A DNA stretch of 64,000 nt from assembly GCA_051861545.1 (NCBI GenBank), contig JBIMKP010000002.1:128421-192420 (forward strand). Reading direction: 5' to 3'. How positions within the stretch are numbered: position 1 is the stretch's first letter; every line of letters begins with the position of its first letter. Positions 43,309-50,732 of the stretch are shown one piece after another. This DNA is from CAISCU01 sp051861545. Its GTDB lineage: Bacteria > Bacteroidota > Bacteroidia > UKL13-3. Under the pieces are notes generated by a model. That model had not been told where the DNA came from. It was given only the letters and a program-made list of their open reading frames with translations, and searched no databases. Made by a program: the position numbers and the translations under genes.

Positions 43309-43530
43309 CTAAGGAACCGGATCATGTCCATGTCCACCCCAGGGGCCACAACTTGAAATTCTTTTAATAGTTAACCATAATCCTTTAATGGGGCCATGTT
43401 TTTGAAGAGCTTCTATTCCATATTGACTGCAGGTTGGAGTATACCTGCATGCATTTGGGAGTAATGGTGATAAAAGCAGTTGGTATACTTTTATTAAAAT
43501 TACAAAAGGAAGGCTAAGTATTTTTTTCAA
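43309..43530 (-). CDS. yidD: Membrane protein insertion efficiency factor YidD
   Basis: 73 aa. Canonical sequence: IKVYQLLLSPLLPNACRYTPTCSQYGIEAL, a later SSCGPWGGHGHDPVP end, with the conserved Cys residues in CRYTPTC and ISSCGPWG. It helps YidC insert membrane proteins. Its first 17 bases overlap the end of rnpA, the classic rpmH-rnpA-yidD order; yidC itself is not adjacent here. Confidence 0.95.
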   Translation of the reverse strand: MKKILSLPFVILIKVYQLLLSPLLPNACRYTPTCSQYGIEALQKHGPIKGLWLTIKRISSCGPWGGHGHDPVP

Positions 43531-43909
43531 AATTAGAGGCTAATTTTTGCAGGGCCTTCACAAAGATATCCATAGTTAATTGAAAATCCATTTCATCGGG
43601 CCCTTGATAAAAAATACCTAAAGCAATTTTGGTATGATTAGAATTTAAATTTTGTAAAAGCGAGTTTTTATTGAGGCGATAAAATTCTCGTATTTGCCTT
43701 CGAATTCTATTTCTGGTATGAGCTCTTTTGAATCTTTTTTTAGGGCAAACAATAATTATCCTGCAAGAAGCATCAAGCTCATCATCAATTTTTAACCAAA
43801 CAAAACGAAAAGGAGCGACATGGAAAGAAGGATTACCTTTTTGAAACAAGGCATTGATATGACTTCTATTAGAAAGCCTTTCAGCTTTTGTAAGTTTGTA
43901 CTCTTCCAT
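43514..43909 (-). CDS. rnpA: Ribonuclease P protein component
   Basis: 131 aa. RNase P protein fold with the RNR signature region CPKKRFKRAHTRNRIRRQIR (residues ~75-94) and an N-terminal LTKAERLSNRSHINALFQKG. It assists the RNase P RNA in 5' maturation of tRNAs. The ATG follows a terminator-like U9 tract by 2 nt, and no Shine-Dalgarno sequence fits in between. Confidence 0.93.
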   Translation of the reverse strand: MEEYKLTKAERLSNRSHINALFQKGNPSFHVAPFRFVWLKIDDELDASCRIIIVCPKKRFKRAHTRNRIRRQIREFYRLNKNSLLQNLNSNHTKIALGIFYQGPDEMDFQLTMDIFVKALQKLASNFEKNT

Positions 43910-43911
43910 GC

Positions 43912-43937
43912 AAAAAAAAATCCGGTATAACCGGATT
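43912..43937 (-). terminator. Terminator/attenuator between rpmH and rnpA
   Basis: AATCCGGT-ATA-ACCGGATT hairpin followed on the minus strand by T9, ending 2 nt before the rnpA ATG. It would let only part of the rpmH transcription continue into rnpA-yidD. Confidence 0.75.
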
Positions 43938-43983
43938 CAATTTTATTCGCTTTAACAAATGGCGTTAATTGAGAAAGACTCAA

Positions 43984-44145
43984 TTATTTTTTGTGACGCT
44001 TTTCGTCTGAAACGGTTAATTTTTTACGACCACGAGCTCTTCTAGAAGCCAAAACTTTTCTACCGGAGGCACTAGCCATTCTTTCACGGAATCCATGTTT
44101 GTTTCTTCTTTTTCTGATTGATGGGTTATAGGTTGGTTGTGCCAT
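43984..44145 (-). CDS. rpmH: 50S ribosomal protein L34
   Basis: 53 aa, highly basic. MAQPTYNPSIRKRRNKHGFR, then ERMASASGRKVLASRRARGRK, matches the L34 pattern throughout (family length 44-54). First gene of the rpmH-rnpA-yidD unit. Confidence 0.96.
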   Translation of the reverse strand: MAQPTYNPSIRKRRNKHGFRERMASASGRKVLASRRARGRKKLTVSDEKRHKK

Positions 44146-44303
44146 GACGTCTAAATTTTTTAAGGACTGCGAAGATAAGGGGAATTTTTATCTCTGCAAA
44201 TATTTTCTTCTTTCCTGAATAATTTTTTCCCTGTTTTTCTACTTTTTTTGTGAATTTTCCTAAAAAAAGGAAGAACTGAAGGGAGAATCAGCTTGCTAAA
44301 AAA

Positions 44304-44334
44304 AAAGAGTGTCGAAATCTCGACACTCTTTTTT
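44304..44334. terminator. Terminator of the small lipoprotein gene
   Basis: AAAAGAGTGTCGA / TCGACACTCTTTT hairpin with an AATC loop, flanked by A and T tracts. It lies 20 bp beyond the stop at 44355. Confidence 0.85.
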
Positions 44335-44354
44335 CAATTCTGATCTACTAAAGA

Positions 44355-44561
44355 TTAGTGAGCAGCTTCAGTTGTAGCAGCAGCTGAATCAGGCATCATA
44401 GATGCTTCTAAAGCAGCTAAAGAATCAGCAGTACGAGTAGCAGCTTCGATGCTATCAGCGATTCTTTTTTCTTCCATTTTCTTTTTTTCTTCAGCTGAAG
44501 GACCACAAGCTACGATAGCCAACATAGCAGATGCAGCAACGATTGATAATACTTTTTTCAT
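44355..44561 (-). CDS. Small Ala/Glu-rich lipoprotein
   Basis: 68 aa. Lipoprotein signal MKKVLSIVAASAMLAIVACG with the lipobox Cys at 19. The short charged mature part (EEKKKMEEKRIADSIEAATR) is helical with heptad-like spacing, followed by an Ala-rich tail. It has a strong own promoter and a strong terminator, so it is monocistronic and probably abundant. In overall shape it resembles other small periplasm-facing helical lipoproteins; function unknown. Confidence 0.8.
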   Translation of the reverse strand: MKKVLSIVAASAMLAIVACGPSAEEKKKMEEKRIADSIEAATRTADSLAALEASMMPDSAAATTEAAH

Positions 44562-44597
44562 TTTGCTTTTAAATTAATTTGTTTCTAAAATTCGGTG

Positions 44598-44628
44598 CAA
44601 ATATATGCTTTACTTTCAAATTACCAAA
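44598..44628 (-). promoter_or_regulatory. Strong promoter of the small lipoprotein gene
   Basis: Minus-strand TTTG (44628-44625), 19-nt spacer, TATATTTG (44605-44598): full Bacteroidota consensus. Leader about 33 nt. Confidence 0.7.
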
Positions 44629-44635
44629 TACTTAA

Positions 44636-45946
44636 CTATTTTTTTCTAAAATAAATTGTAATTGGGCATCCTTTGAAGTCGTAAGCATCTCTTAATTTGT
44701 TTTCTAGATAGCGTTTGTAGCTCTCATTTATGTATTGAGGTAAATTACAAAACATTACAAATTTTGGATTTCTGCCAGGTAATTGGGTGACATATTTAAT
44801 TTTAACAAACTTTCCTTTTACAGAAGGAGGTTGGTTTGCAGCAATCACTTCTCCAAAAAATTCATTCAACTCTGAAGTTGAAATTCTTCTGGTTCTGTTT
44901 TCATAAACATGCAAAGCTTCTTCAATTACTTTGAAAATTCTTTGTTTTTCAATGGCCGAAATAAATAAAATAGGCACATCATCAAAAGGCTTCAAACGTT
45001 CTTTAATTGCCAACTCAAATGTTCTGGCAGTTTTAGTGTCTTTATCAATTAAATCCCATTTATTTACTAAAACCAATAAACCTTTGCTGTTTTTTACTGC
45101 CAGATTTACTAGGTTTAAGTCTTGTTGGTCAACTCCTACAGTCGCATCTATCACCAAAATGGCAACATCACAATCTTCAAGAGCTCTTAAAGACCTCATC
45201 ACGGAGTAGAACTCAATATCTTCTTCTACTTTCTTTTTTCTTCTAATACCTGCAGTATCAACCAGAATTAATTCTTTTCCATACAAATTATAATGAGAAT
45301 GAATAGCATCTCTTGTTGTTCCAGCGATATCGGTTACAATGTTTCTGTCTTCACCCAATAATGCATTAACTAATGAAGATTTTCCAACATTTGGTCTACC
45401 AACAACAGCAATTTTAGGTAAAATAACTTCCTCTGTTTCTACCAAATCTTCAGCAGGAATTAGGTTTATTATAGCATCTAATAAATCACCTGTTCCACTT
45501 CCGCTAGTAGATGAAATTAAATGCATTTCTTTAAAACCTAAGCTGTAAAATTCAGCAGCTTCATATTGCTTTTCAAAACTATCAACCTTATTTGTAACAA
45601 GGATTACCGGCTTTTTGCTTCTTCTTAATAAATCTGCAAACGATAAATCTAAATCTGTAATACCAGTTTGAACATCAACCATAAAACAAAGCACATCAGC
45701 TTCTTCTATGGCAATTTTTACTTGTTCGCGAATAGCAGCTTCGAAAATATCAGCACTACTAGGCACGTAACCTCCGGTATCAATTAAAACAAATTCTCTG
45801 GTTTGCCACTCGGCTTTTCCATAATGACGGTCTCTGGTAACGCCGCTAAAGTCATCAACGATGGCTTTACGGTCACCCATAATACGATTAAAAAGGGTAG
45901 ACTTACCCACGTTTGGTCTTCCAACTATAGCAACAATATTTCCCAC
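44636..45946 (-). CDS. der: Ribosome biogenesis GTPase Der (EngA)
   Basis: 436 aa. Two tandem GTPase domains: G1 motifs VGRPNVGKSTLFN (start) and VGRPNVGKSSLVN (about residue 180), G3 DTGGY and DTAGIRRKKKVEE, G4 TNKVD and NKWDL. A KH-like C-terminal domain (KFVKIKYVTQLPGRNPKFVMFCN) follows. Der acts in 50S subunit assembly. It lies downstream of era on the same strand, with a possible own -7 box in the 95-bp gap. Confidence 0.95.
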   Translation of the reverse strand: MGNIVAIVGRPNVGKSTLFNRIMGDRKAIVDDFSGVTRDRHYGKAEWQTREFVLIDTGGYVPSSADIFEAAIREQVKIAIEEADVLCFMVDVQTGITDLDLSFADLLRRSKKPVILVTNKVDSFEKQYEAAEFYSLGFKEMHLISSTSGSGTGDLLDAIINLIPAEDLVETEEVILPKIAVVGRPNVGKSSLVNALLGEDRNIVTDIAGTTRDAIHSHYNLYGKELILVDTAGIRRKKKVEEDIEFYSVMRSLRALEDCDVAILVIDATVGVDQQDLNLVNLAVKNSKGLLVLVNKWDLIDKDTKTARTFELAIKERLKPFDDVPILFISAIEKQRIFKVIEEALHVYENRTRRISTSELNEFFGEVIAANQPPSVKGKFVKIKYVTQLPGRNPKFVMFCNLPQYINESYKRYLENKLRDAYDFKGCPITIYFRKK

Positions 45947-45966
45947 TCTCCAAAAAAATTAGCCTG

Positions 45967-45974
45967 CAAAGCTA
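45967..45974 (-). promoter_or_regulatory. Possible -7 box for der
   Basis: Minus-strand TAGCTTTG, 20 bp before the der ATG. No good -33 partner. Confidence 0.35.
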
Positions 45975-46041
45975 AGCAAATTAAATGGATTCAGGCGAAT
46001 TTGTTTGAAGCTAACTAATTAAAAACTATTGAAAATGAGGC

Positions 46042-46923
46042 TTATTCAGTCTCGTAACCAAATTGTTTTAGGGTTCTATCGTTGTCTCTCCAATCTTCTT
46101 TTACCTTCACAAAGGTTTGAAGGAATATTTGTTTTTTAAAGAATAATTCTAAGTCACGACGAGCTGCAATTCCCATATTTTTAATGGCAATTCCACCTTT
46201 TCCAATCATAATTATTTTTTGTGAAGCACGCATTACATAAATTACTGCGCTTATTCTAATTATTTTTTCTTCTTCTTTAAAACTCTCAATTTCTACCTGA
46301 ACTGAGTAAGGAATTTCTTCTTTGTATCTCAATAAGATTTTTTCTCTGATGATTTCAGATGCAACAAATCTTTCACTTTTATCTGTTAATTGGTCTTGAT
46401 CGTAAAATGGAGCTCCAACTGGTAAATATTCCATCAATGATTTTAGAATGATGTCCATATTAAACTGATTGCTAGCAGAAGCCGGAATGATTTCTTTAAA
46501 AATTTCCAGCTTTTTCCAGAATTCAATTTTAGCTACAACCTCTTCTTGAGTATGTTCATCAATTTTATTGATAATGCACAAAACCGGAGTTTGAATCAAT
46601 TTCAGCTTTTCAATTAATTCCGGTTCTTCATTGTATTCATTGAAATCTGTCATGAATAAAACTAGGTCACAATCAGCTAGACTTTCATTCACAAACTTCA
46701 TCATACTACCTTGAAGTTTGTATTTAGGTTCTATAATTCCTGGGGTATCAGAAAAAACAATCTGGCATTCATCTGTATTGTAAATTCCTTTGATACGATG
46801 ACGGGTTGTTTGGGCTTTTTGAGTTGCTATAGAAAGTTTTTCACCAAGAATTGCATTCAGCAAAGTTGATTTTCCTACATTAGGTTTGCCTATTATGGCA
46901 ACAAATCCAGATTTAAATGACAT
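46042..46923 (-). CDS. era: GTPase Era
   Basis: 293 aa. G1 IIGKPNVGKSTLLN, effector region TQKAQTTRHRIKGI, G3 SDTPGIIEP, G4 INKID, and a C-terminal KH domain (RKIIMIGKGG-type loop, here QKIIMIGKGGIAIKNMG). Era binds the 3' end of 16S rRNA during 30S maturation. It begins 24 bp after a small two-helix membrane protein gene and precedes der. Confidence 0.95.
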   Translation of the reverse strand: MSFKSGFVAIIGKPNVGKSTLLNAILGEKLSIATQKAQTTRHRIKGIYNTDECQIVFSDTPGIIEPKYKLQGSMMKFVNESLADCDLVLFMTDFNEYNEEPELIEKLKLIQTPVLCIINKIDEHTQEEVVAKIEFWKKLEIFKEIIPASASNQFNMDIILKSLMEYLPVGAPFYDQDQLTDKSERFVASEIIREKILLRYKEEIPYSVQVEIESFKEEEKIIRISAVIYVMRASQKIIMIGKGGIAIKNMGIAARRDLELFFKKQIFLQTFVKVKEDWRDNDRTLKQFGYETE

Positions 46924-46947
46924 ACTGCAAAGAAAAGGAATATTTCT

Positions 46948-47184
46948 TTAGTGAGGTTGATTTCGTTTTCCAAACAACACAATTACTGATACAAAACAAA
47001 TTCCGCCTAACAATAATTGTTGTGTATTGCTGATTTTTAATTGCAAACTTGGACCTAAATCTAAAGATGTATATAGATTTGTTTCGTTTCCTGATAACAT
47101 CATAATAATGCCAATAAATAAAATTATCAATCCAAATAAAATTAAACTTAGGATTCTGAAATTTTCTTTTGCTGATTTTGGCAT
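46948..47184 (-). CDS. Small two-helix membrane protein
   Basis: 78 aa. Basic N-terminus (MPKSAKENFR), a transmembrane helix (ILSLILFGLIILFIGIIMML), a polar loop with TNLYTSLDLGPSLQLK, and a second helix (LLLGGICFVSVIVLFG) with a basic end. The hydropathy pattern and close spacing to era favour this frame over two competing frames in the same place, which give implausibly basic or disordered proteins. Function unknown. Confidence 0.55.
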   Translation of the reverse strand: MPKSAKENFRILSLILFGLIILFIGIIMMLSGNETNLYTSLDLGPSLQLKISNTQQLLLGGICFVSVIVLFGKRNQPH

Positions 47185-47326
47185 ACTGCAATTTGACGAT
47201 AAAAATCAACTATTGAAAATGAATAATAAACCTTTTGGATGAATTTGGAGTTAATTGTATTAGAAACTAAACGTAATTTTTAGAATATTTTTTTGGTTTT
47301 TTTGAAGAAATATTGATATTTAGCCG

Positions 47327-47740
47327 ATGGAGCAGACTATAGAAAGTGAAGAGGAGGATTATTTATACATTCAAAAATCTCAGATTTCTGATGCCGGAAT
47401 GGGATTATTTACGGCGATTGATATCTTCAAAGATGAAATTATTTCTATTTTCAAAGGTGAAGTGTTGAGCCAAAAGCAAGCTAAAATTAGGGTTCTGAAA
47501 AAGGAAGACAAATATTTTATGAATTTACCCAATGGCTTGGTTTTTGATACTTCATTAACTGATTGTTTTGCAAAATATGCCAATGATGCAGAAGGTTTTT
47601 CAAAATCTGATTTTACCAATAATTCAATTATCAAACTAGAAGGCACGAATAAAATATGTTTGGTTGCCAAAAGAAAAATTAAAGCGGGCGAAGAGATTTT
47701 TTGTGCTTATGGCAAAAAATATTGGGATAAACACAAGTAG
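47327..47740 (+). CDS. SET-domain protein
   Basis: 137 aa, almost entirely one SET domain: opening QKSQISDAGMGLFTAIDIFK, middle DCFAKYANDA (where the canonical motif is NHS), then NNSIIKLEGTNKICLVAKR and the closing KIKAGEEIFCAYGKKYW (ELxxxYG-like with the catalytic Tyr). SET proteins are SAM-dependent lysine methyltransferases. Bacterial short forms have unknown targets. Single gene facing the glycosyltransferase at its 3' end. Confidence 0.85.
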   Translation: MEQTIESEEEDYLYIQKSQISDAGMGLFTAIDIFKDEIISIFKGEVLSQKQAKIRVLKKEDKYFMNLPNGLVFDTSLTDCFAKYANDAEGFSKSDFTNNSIIKLEGTNKICLVAKRKIKAGEEIFCAYGKKYWDKHK

Positions 47741-47750
47741 GATTTGTTTG

Positions 47751-48992
47751 TTATTTAGATGAATTGGAGGATTTAAGTTCAATCCATTTTGATAGATATT
47801 TTTTGCTTTGATTGAATTCTGTTTGAAGCAATTGACCAATAAAATTCAATTTTCTTAGTTTGATTCTATTTTGAATAACGAAGTTTGTTTTATCGATTAG
47901 AGTGTTTTTAAAAGATTCAGCATTAAACTTGTTTCTGATGCAATGATGACCCAACAGAATGGCATCATTCCATTTTTCTTCATTGGTATATAATTCAATG
48001 GCCGCTTCAATTAGGTTTTGGTGATTGTTTTGAATAAAATCCTTGTAAATAACTGAATCTAAAATACCTTCAGCACCAATATCTGTTGTGATAAAAGGGC
48101 ATGAATACAACATTGATTCTAGAATTTTTCCTTTTAATCCGGCACCAAAAGGAATAGGAGCAAGTAGACATCTATATTTTAGGAAAAGTTCTTCTGAGTT
48201 TTCTGCTCTTCCTTTTACAATAAATCCATTTTTTTCATTGCTTAAGTTTAAAAAATGCTCTGAAACATAAGCTCCATAAATATGCAATTCAGCATCGGGT
48301 AGTTTTTTCTTTAGTAATGGCCATATTTTTTCCTTTAAAATTTGAACTGTTTGTTTATTGGGTTCATGGTAAAAATTGCCGATAAAAAAGTAATCTTTTC
48401 TATTATTAAAAGAAGAGCCGTGATTGATATTTTTGGTATCAAATGACAGGGGTAGATAAAGTAAAATTTCCTCCGGGATATTAAATATTGATTTAAGTAA
48501 ATTCATTTCATATTCTGAAATGATAATGGAAAAATCACAGCGATAAATAGAAGCAATTTCTCTCTTAGCTAAATCAGAGAATAAATTATTTTCAGTAAAA
48601 TCCCTTTTTTCTTTAAAGGCTGTTTGACGTGCATTTCGTAAAAAGTGTAAATCTTCTGTATCAAGAATTTTAATGGCATCGGGACAAATTTCTGAAACCC
48701 TCCATCCAAATTGTTCTTCTACCATAAATCTATCAAACAATACAACATTTGGATTCAGTTTTTTGATAAAATCATCAAAAGAAGAATGATTTAGCTGAAC
48801 AATAGAATAGTCGATATTGATTGTTTCTAAAGGAAATTTAAAAGCAGAATCTGCGGCGGTGCTAACGAAATGTATTTTCCAATTATTTGATTGAAATGAT
48901 TCGATGATTTGCATCATTCTATACCCTGCAGCAGAAGAATTAGGTTCGGGCCAAACGGAGCCAATTATGAGTAAAAGAGGGTTTGAAATCAT
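47751..48992 (-). CDS. Glycosyltransferase, family 4-like (GT-B fold)
   Basis: 413 aa from ATG 48992. The ORF runs back to 49166, but that part overlaps the miaE start and its promoter. Opening LLLIIGSVWPEPNSSAAGYRM is the donor/acceptor loop typical of the group. The C-terminal half has YFFIGNFYHEPNKQTV and LKGKILESMLYSCPFITTDIGAEG, whose E-x7-P-x3-T resembles the nucleotide-sugar-binding EX7E region in modified form. It probably transfers a sugar to a surface glycan; the substrate is unknown. No sugar-synthesis operon adjoins it. Confidence 0.8.
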   Translation of the reverse strand: MISNPLLLIIGSVWPEPNSSAAGYRMMQIIESFQSNNWKIHFVSTAADSAFKFPLETINIDYSIVQLNHSSFDDFIKKLNPNVVLFDRFMVEEQFGWRVSEICPDAIKILDTEDLHFLRNARQTAFKEKRDFTENNLFSDLAKREIASIYRCDFSIIISEYEMNLLKSIFNIPEEILLYLPLSFDTKNINHGSSFNNRKDYFFIGNFYHEPNKQTVQILKEKIWPLLKKKLPDAELHIYGAYVSEHFLNLSNEKNGFIVKGRAENSEELFLKYRCLLAPIPFGAGLKGKILESMLYSCPFITTDIGAEGILDSVIYKDFIQNNHQNLIEAAIELYTNEEKWNDAILLGHHCIRNKFNAESFKNTLIDKTNFVIQNRIKLRKLNFIGQLLQTEFNQSKKYLSKWIELKSSNSSK

Positions 48993-49045
48993 GCAGCCAC
49001 AAATAAAAGAAATAAACTGATTGCTTTTTTGAAATTGAAAAGGGG

Positions 49046-49053
49046 TAAATTTG
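49046..49053 (+). promoter_or_regulatory. -7 box of miaE
   Basis: TAAATTTG, 7 nt before the ATG at 49061, giving a leader of only a few bases. A TTG 22 nt upstream could be the -33 box. Confidence 0.5.
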
Positions 49054-49060
49054 GCGGCAT

Positions 49061-49642
49061 ATGTTAGGATTAAAATTAAGTACCGACCCTCGCTGGGTAA
49101 ATATTGTTGAATCAAATATAGAAGAGATTTTAACGGATCATGCTTGGTGTGAGCAAAAGGCTGCAACCAATGCCATTACAATTATCACCCAGAATTCAGA
49201 CCACCAAGATTTAGTTACAGATTTATTGGAAATTGCTAAAGAAGAAATTGAACATTTCAATCAAGTTCATGAGCTTATTAAAGCTAGAGGATTGAAATTG
49301 GGAAGAGAAAGAAAAGATGATTATGTAAACGATTTGGTTAAGTTTTTAAAGAAAGATGGAAGCAGACAGCAATCGTTTTTAGATAGATTATTGTTTTCTG
49401 CCATGATTGAAGCCAGAAGTTGTGAAAGATTTAAAGTATTATCTCAGAACATTCAGGACAAAGAACTAGCCAAATTCTACCACGAATTAATGGTAAGTGA
49501 AGCTGGACATTATACAACGTTTTTAGGTTATGCTAGAAAGTATTGCGGGGAATTGGACATTGAAAAAAGATGGCAAGAATGGATTAACTACGAAGACAGT
49601 ATCATCAGAAATTACGGAAAGAAAGAGACTGTGCATGGGTAG
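49061..49642 (+). CDS. miaE: tRNA-(ms2io6A37) hydroxylase MiaE
   Basis: 193 aa. A four-helix di-iron carboxylate protein with ligand motifs ILTDHAWCEQKAATNAI (Glu), IAKEEIEHFNQVHEL (E-x2-H), MIEARSCERFKVLS (Glu) and LMVSEAGHYTTFL (E-x2-H). All six ligands appear present. It hydroxylates the isopentenyl side chain of the modified adenosine next to the anticodon, using O2. The other genes of the pathway (miaA, miaB) are not in the window. Confidence 0.92.
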   Translation: MLGLKLSTDPRWVNIVESNIEEILTDHAWCEQKAATNAITIITQNSDHQDLVTDLLEIAKEEIEHFNQVHELIKARGLKLGRERKDDYVNDLVKFLKKDGSRQQSFLDRLLFSAMIEARSCERFKVLSQNIQDKELAKFYHELMVSEAGHYTTFLGYARKYCGELDIEKRWQEWINYEDSIIRNYGKKETVHG

Positions 49643-49663
49643 GGTTTGATGCATATACTAAGG

Positions 49664-50185
49664 CTAGTTTTCATCCTGATTTTGATCTGTTTTTTTTAAT
49701 AATTCATCAAGAGTAAAAGTTTGGGATTTCTTTTCTTCATCGCTTAATTCCTTGTATTCTTCCATTGATTTTTCAAGCGAGGCTAATTGCTCTTGTATTT
49801 CATCCTCATCAAATGCGAAAAATGTCATTTCATAAAGACAATGTGAAATGATTTCTAATTCATTAAATTCATTCAAAGTACTTTGACTAATATTCATTCC
49901 AAGCCATTCGTTCCATTTGGTGGATGCTAATGAATAACTATCAGAACTTGAATTTTGGTCATGATTTATTTCACACCCTGAAACATCAATATAAAAATCG
50001 GATTCTTCAGAACCTATTTTGGTTAAAATAATCTCTAGATTTATATCAATAAACTCCAAACTTTGGAGCTTTTCAAACACATTTTTGTATTCATCCAATA
50101 AATGTTCCTCATCTGGATATAAGCTTAAAAAAGTATTTTGAAGACTCTGCCAATTATTGGTTTTAATTAAATCATTTAGTTTCAT
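49664..50185 (-). CDS. Acidic cytosolic protein of unknown function (DUF6557-like)
   Basis: 173 aa, strongly acidic, no signal peptide or membrane segment. Recognisable features: an opening NNWQSLQNTFLSLYPDEEHLLDEYKNVFEKL, a central ASTKWNEWLGMNI and FNELEIISHCLYEMTFFAFD, and a coiled-coil-like acidic tail. The motif order recalls the DUF6557 group of Bacteroidota proteins, but I am not certain. It converges with miaE. Confidence 0.7.
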   Translation of the reverse strand: MKLNDLIKTNNWQSLQNTFLSLYPDEEHLLDEYKNVFEKLQSLEFIDINLEIILTKIGSEESDFYIDVSGCEINHDQNSSSDSYSLASTKWNEWLGMNISQSTLNEFNELEIISHCLYEMTFFAFDEDEIQEQLASLEKSMEEYKELSDEEKKSQTFTLDELLKKTDQNQDEN

Positions 50186-50358
50186 AGTGCAAATTTAGAA
50201 CGAATTTAATACTAAAGATTTTAGTTCATATGAATTCACCTTGAAGAAATGAATTGCTTATAGGAGTTTTATTTATTAGAAGTAAATCCTAATATATCTT
50301 TTGGAATTTCGGTGATTAAAGAAAGTAGGTGTAGAATTTTCCTTTGGAGTAAAAAAGA

Positions 50359-50380
50359 AAAAGCCCTCGAAAGGGCTTTT
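50359..50380. terminator. Intrinsic terminator left of the tRNA region
   Basis: AAAAGCCCT-CGAA-AGGGCTTTT with A and T tracts. It would stop minus-strand transcription leaving the tRNA remnant. Confidence 0.75.
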
Positions 50381-50390
50381 AGTTTTAATG

Positions 50391-50500
50391 TTGCGGAGGC
50401 GTCCCGAAAGTATTCGGGATCGATAGCTATCGGGATGAAACCTACGTCCGTCCTTTAGCAGACGGATGGATATTAGCCCATAGAGCCATTACTTCAAAAT
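50391..50500 (-). other. tRNA-like remnant carrying small palindromes
   Basis: Read on the minus strand, GACGTAGGTT followed by ~37 nt and then GCCTCCGCAACA reproduces the T-arm start and the acceptor 3' end of the initiator tRNA at 50548. Between them lie two palindromes (CGATAGCTATCG and TCCCGAA-AGTA-TTCGGGA on the plus strand). The 5' part has CCGTC-8 nt-GACGG but no matching acceptor strand. Probably a broken tRNA or tRNA-derived repeat. Confidence 0.45.
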
Positions 50501-50510
50501 AAAAGGGCAC

Positions 50511-50546
50511 AAAAAAAGAAACCAGCCGAAGCTGGTTTCTTTTTTT
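50511..50546 (-). terminator. Terminator directly after the initiator tRNA
   Basis: AAAGAAACCAGC-CGAA-GCTGGTTTCTTT perfect hairpin with A and T tracts, 2 bp from the tRNA 3' end. Confidence 0.88.
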
Positions 50547-50547
50547 G

Positions 50548-50619
<72 letters not shown>

Positions 50620-50732
50620 ATTTAGGGATGCAAAAATAGGAAAATTATTGGAACCTGCAAACTATTTTGCAAATAATCCCTAAAGAGGTGGATTTCAGTC
50701 GAATAATCCACCCCGCATAGAGCTTTCTTCAT

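Noticed and set aside
43792..43983. 63-aa minus ORF between rpmH and rnpA
   Set aside because: Overlaps rnpA in another frame and spans the attenuator hairpin, with no family resemblance.
46913..47242. Alternative ORFs of 98 aa (minus) and 71 aa (plus) over the small membrane-protein gene
   Set aside because: Implausible basic or disordered composition; the 78-aa frame with two clean helices and a fitting gap to era is preferred.
48993..49166. N-terminal extension of the glycosyltransferase
   Set aside because: Would overlap the miaE promoter and coding start, and adds 58 residues without family character.
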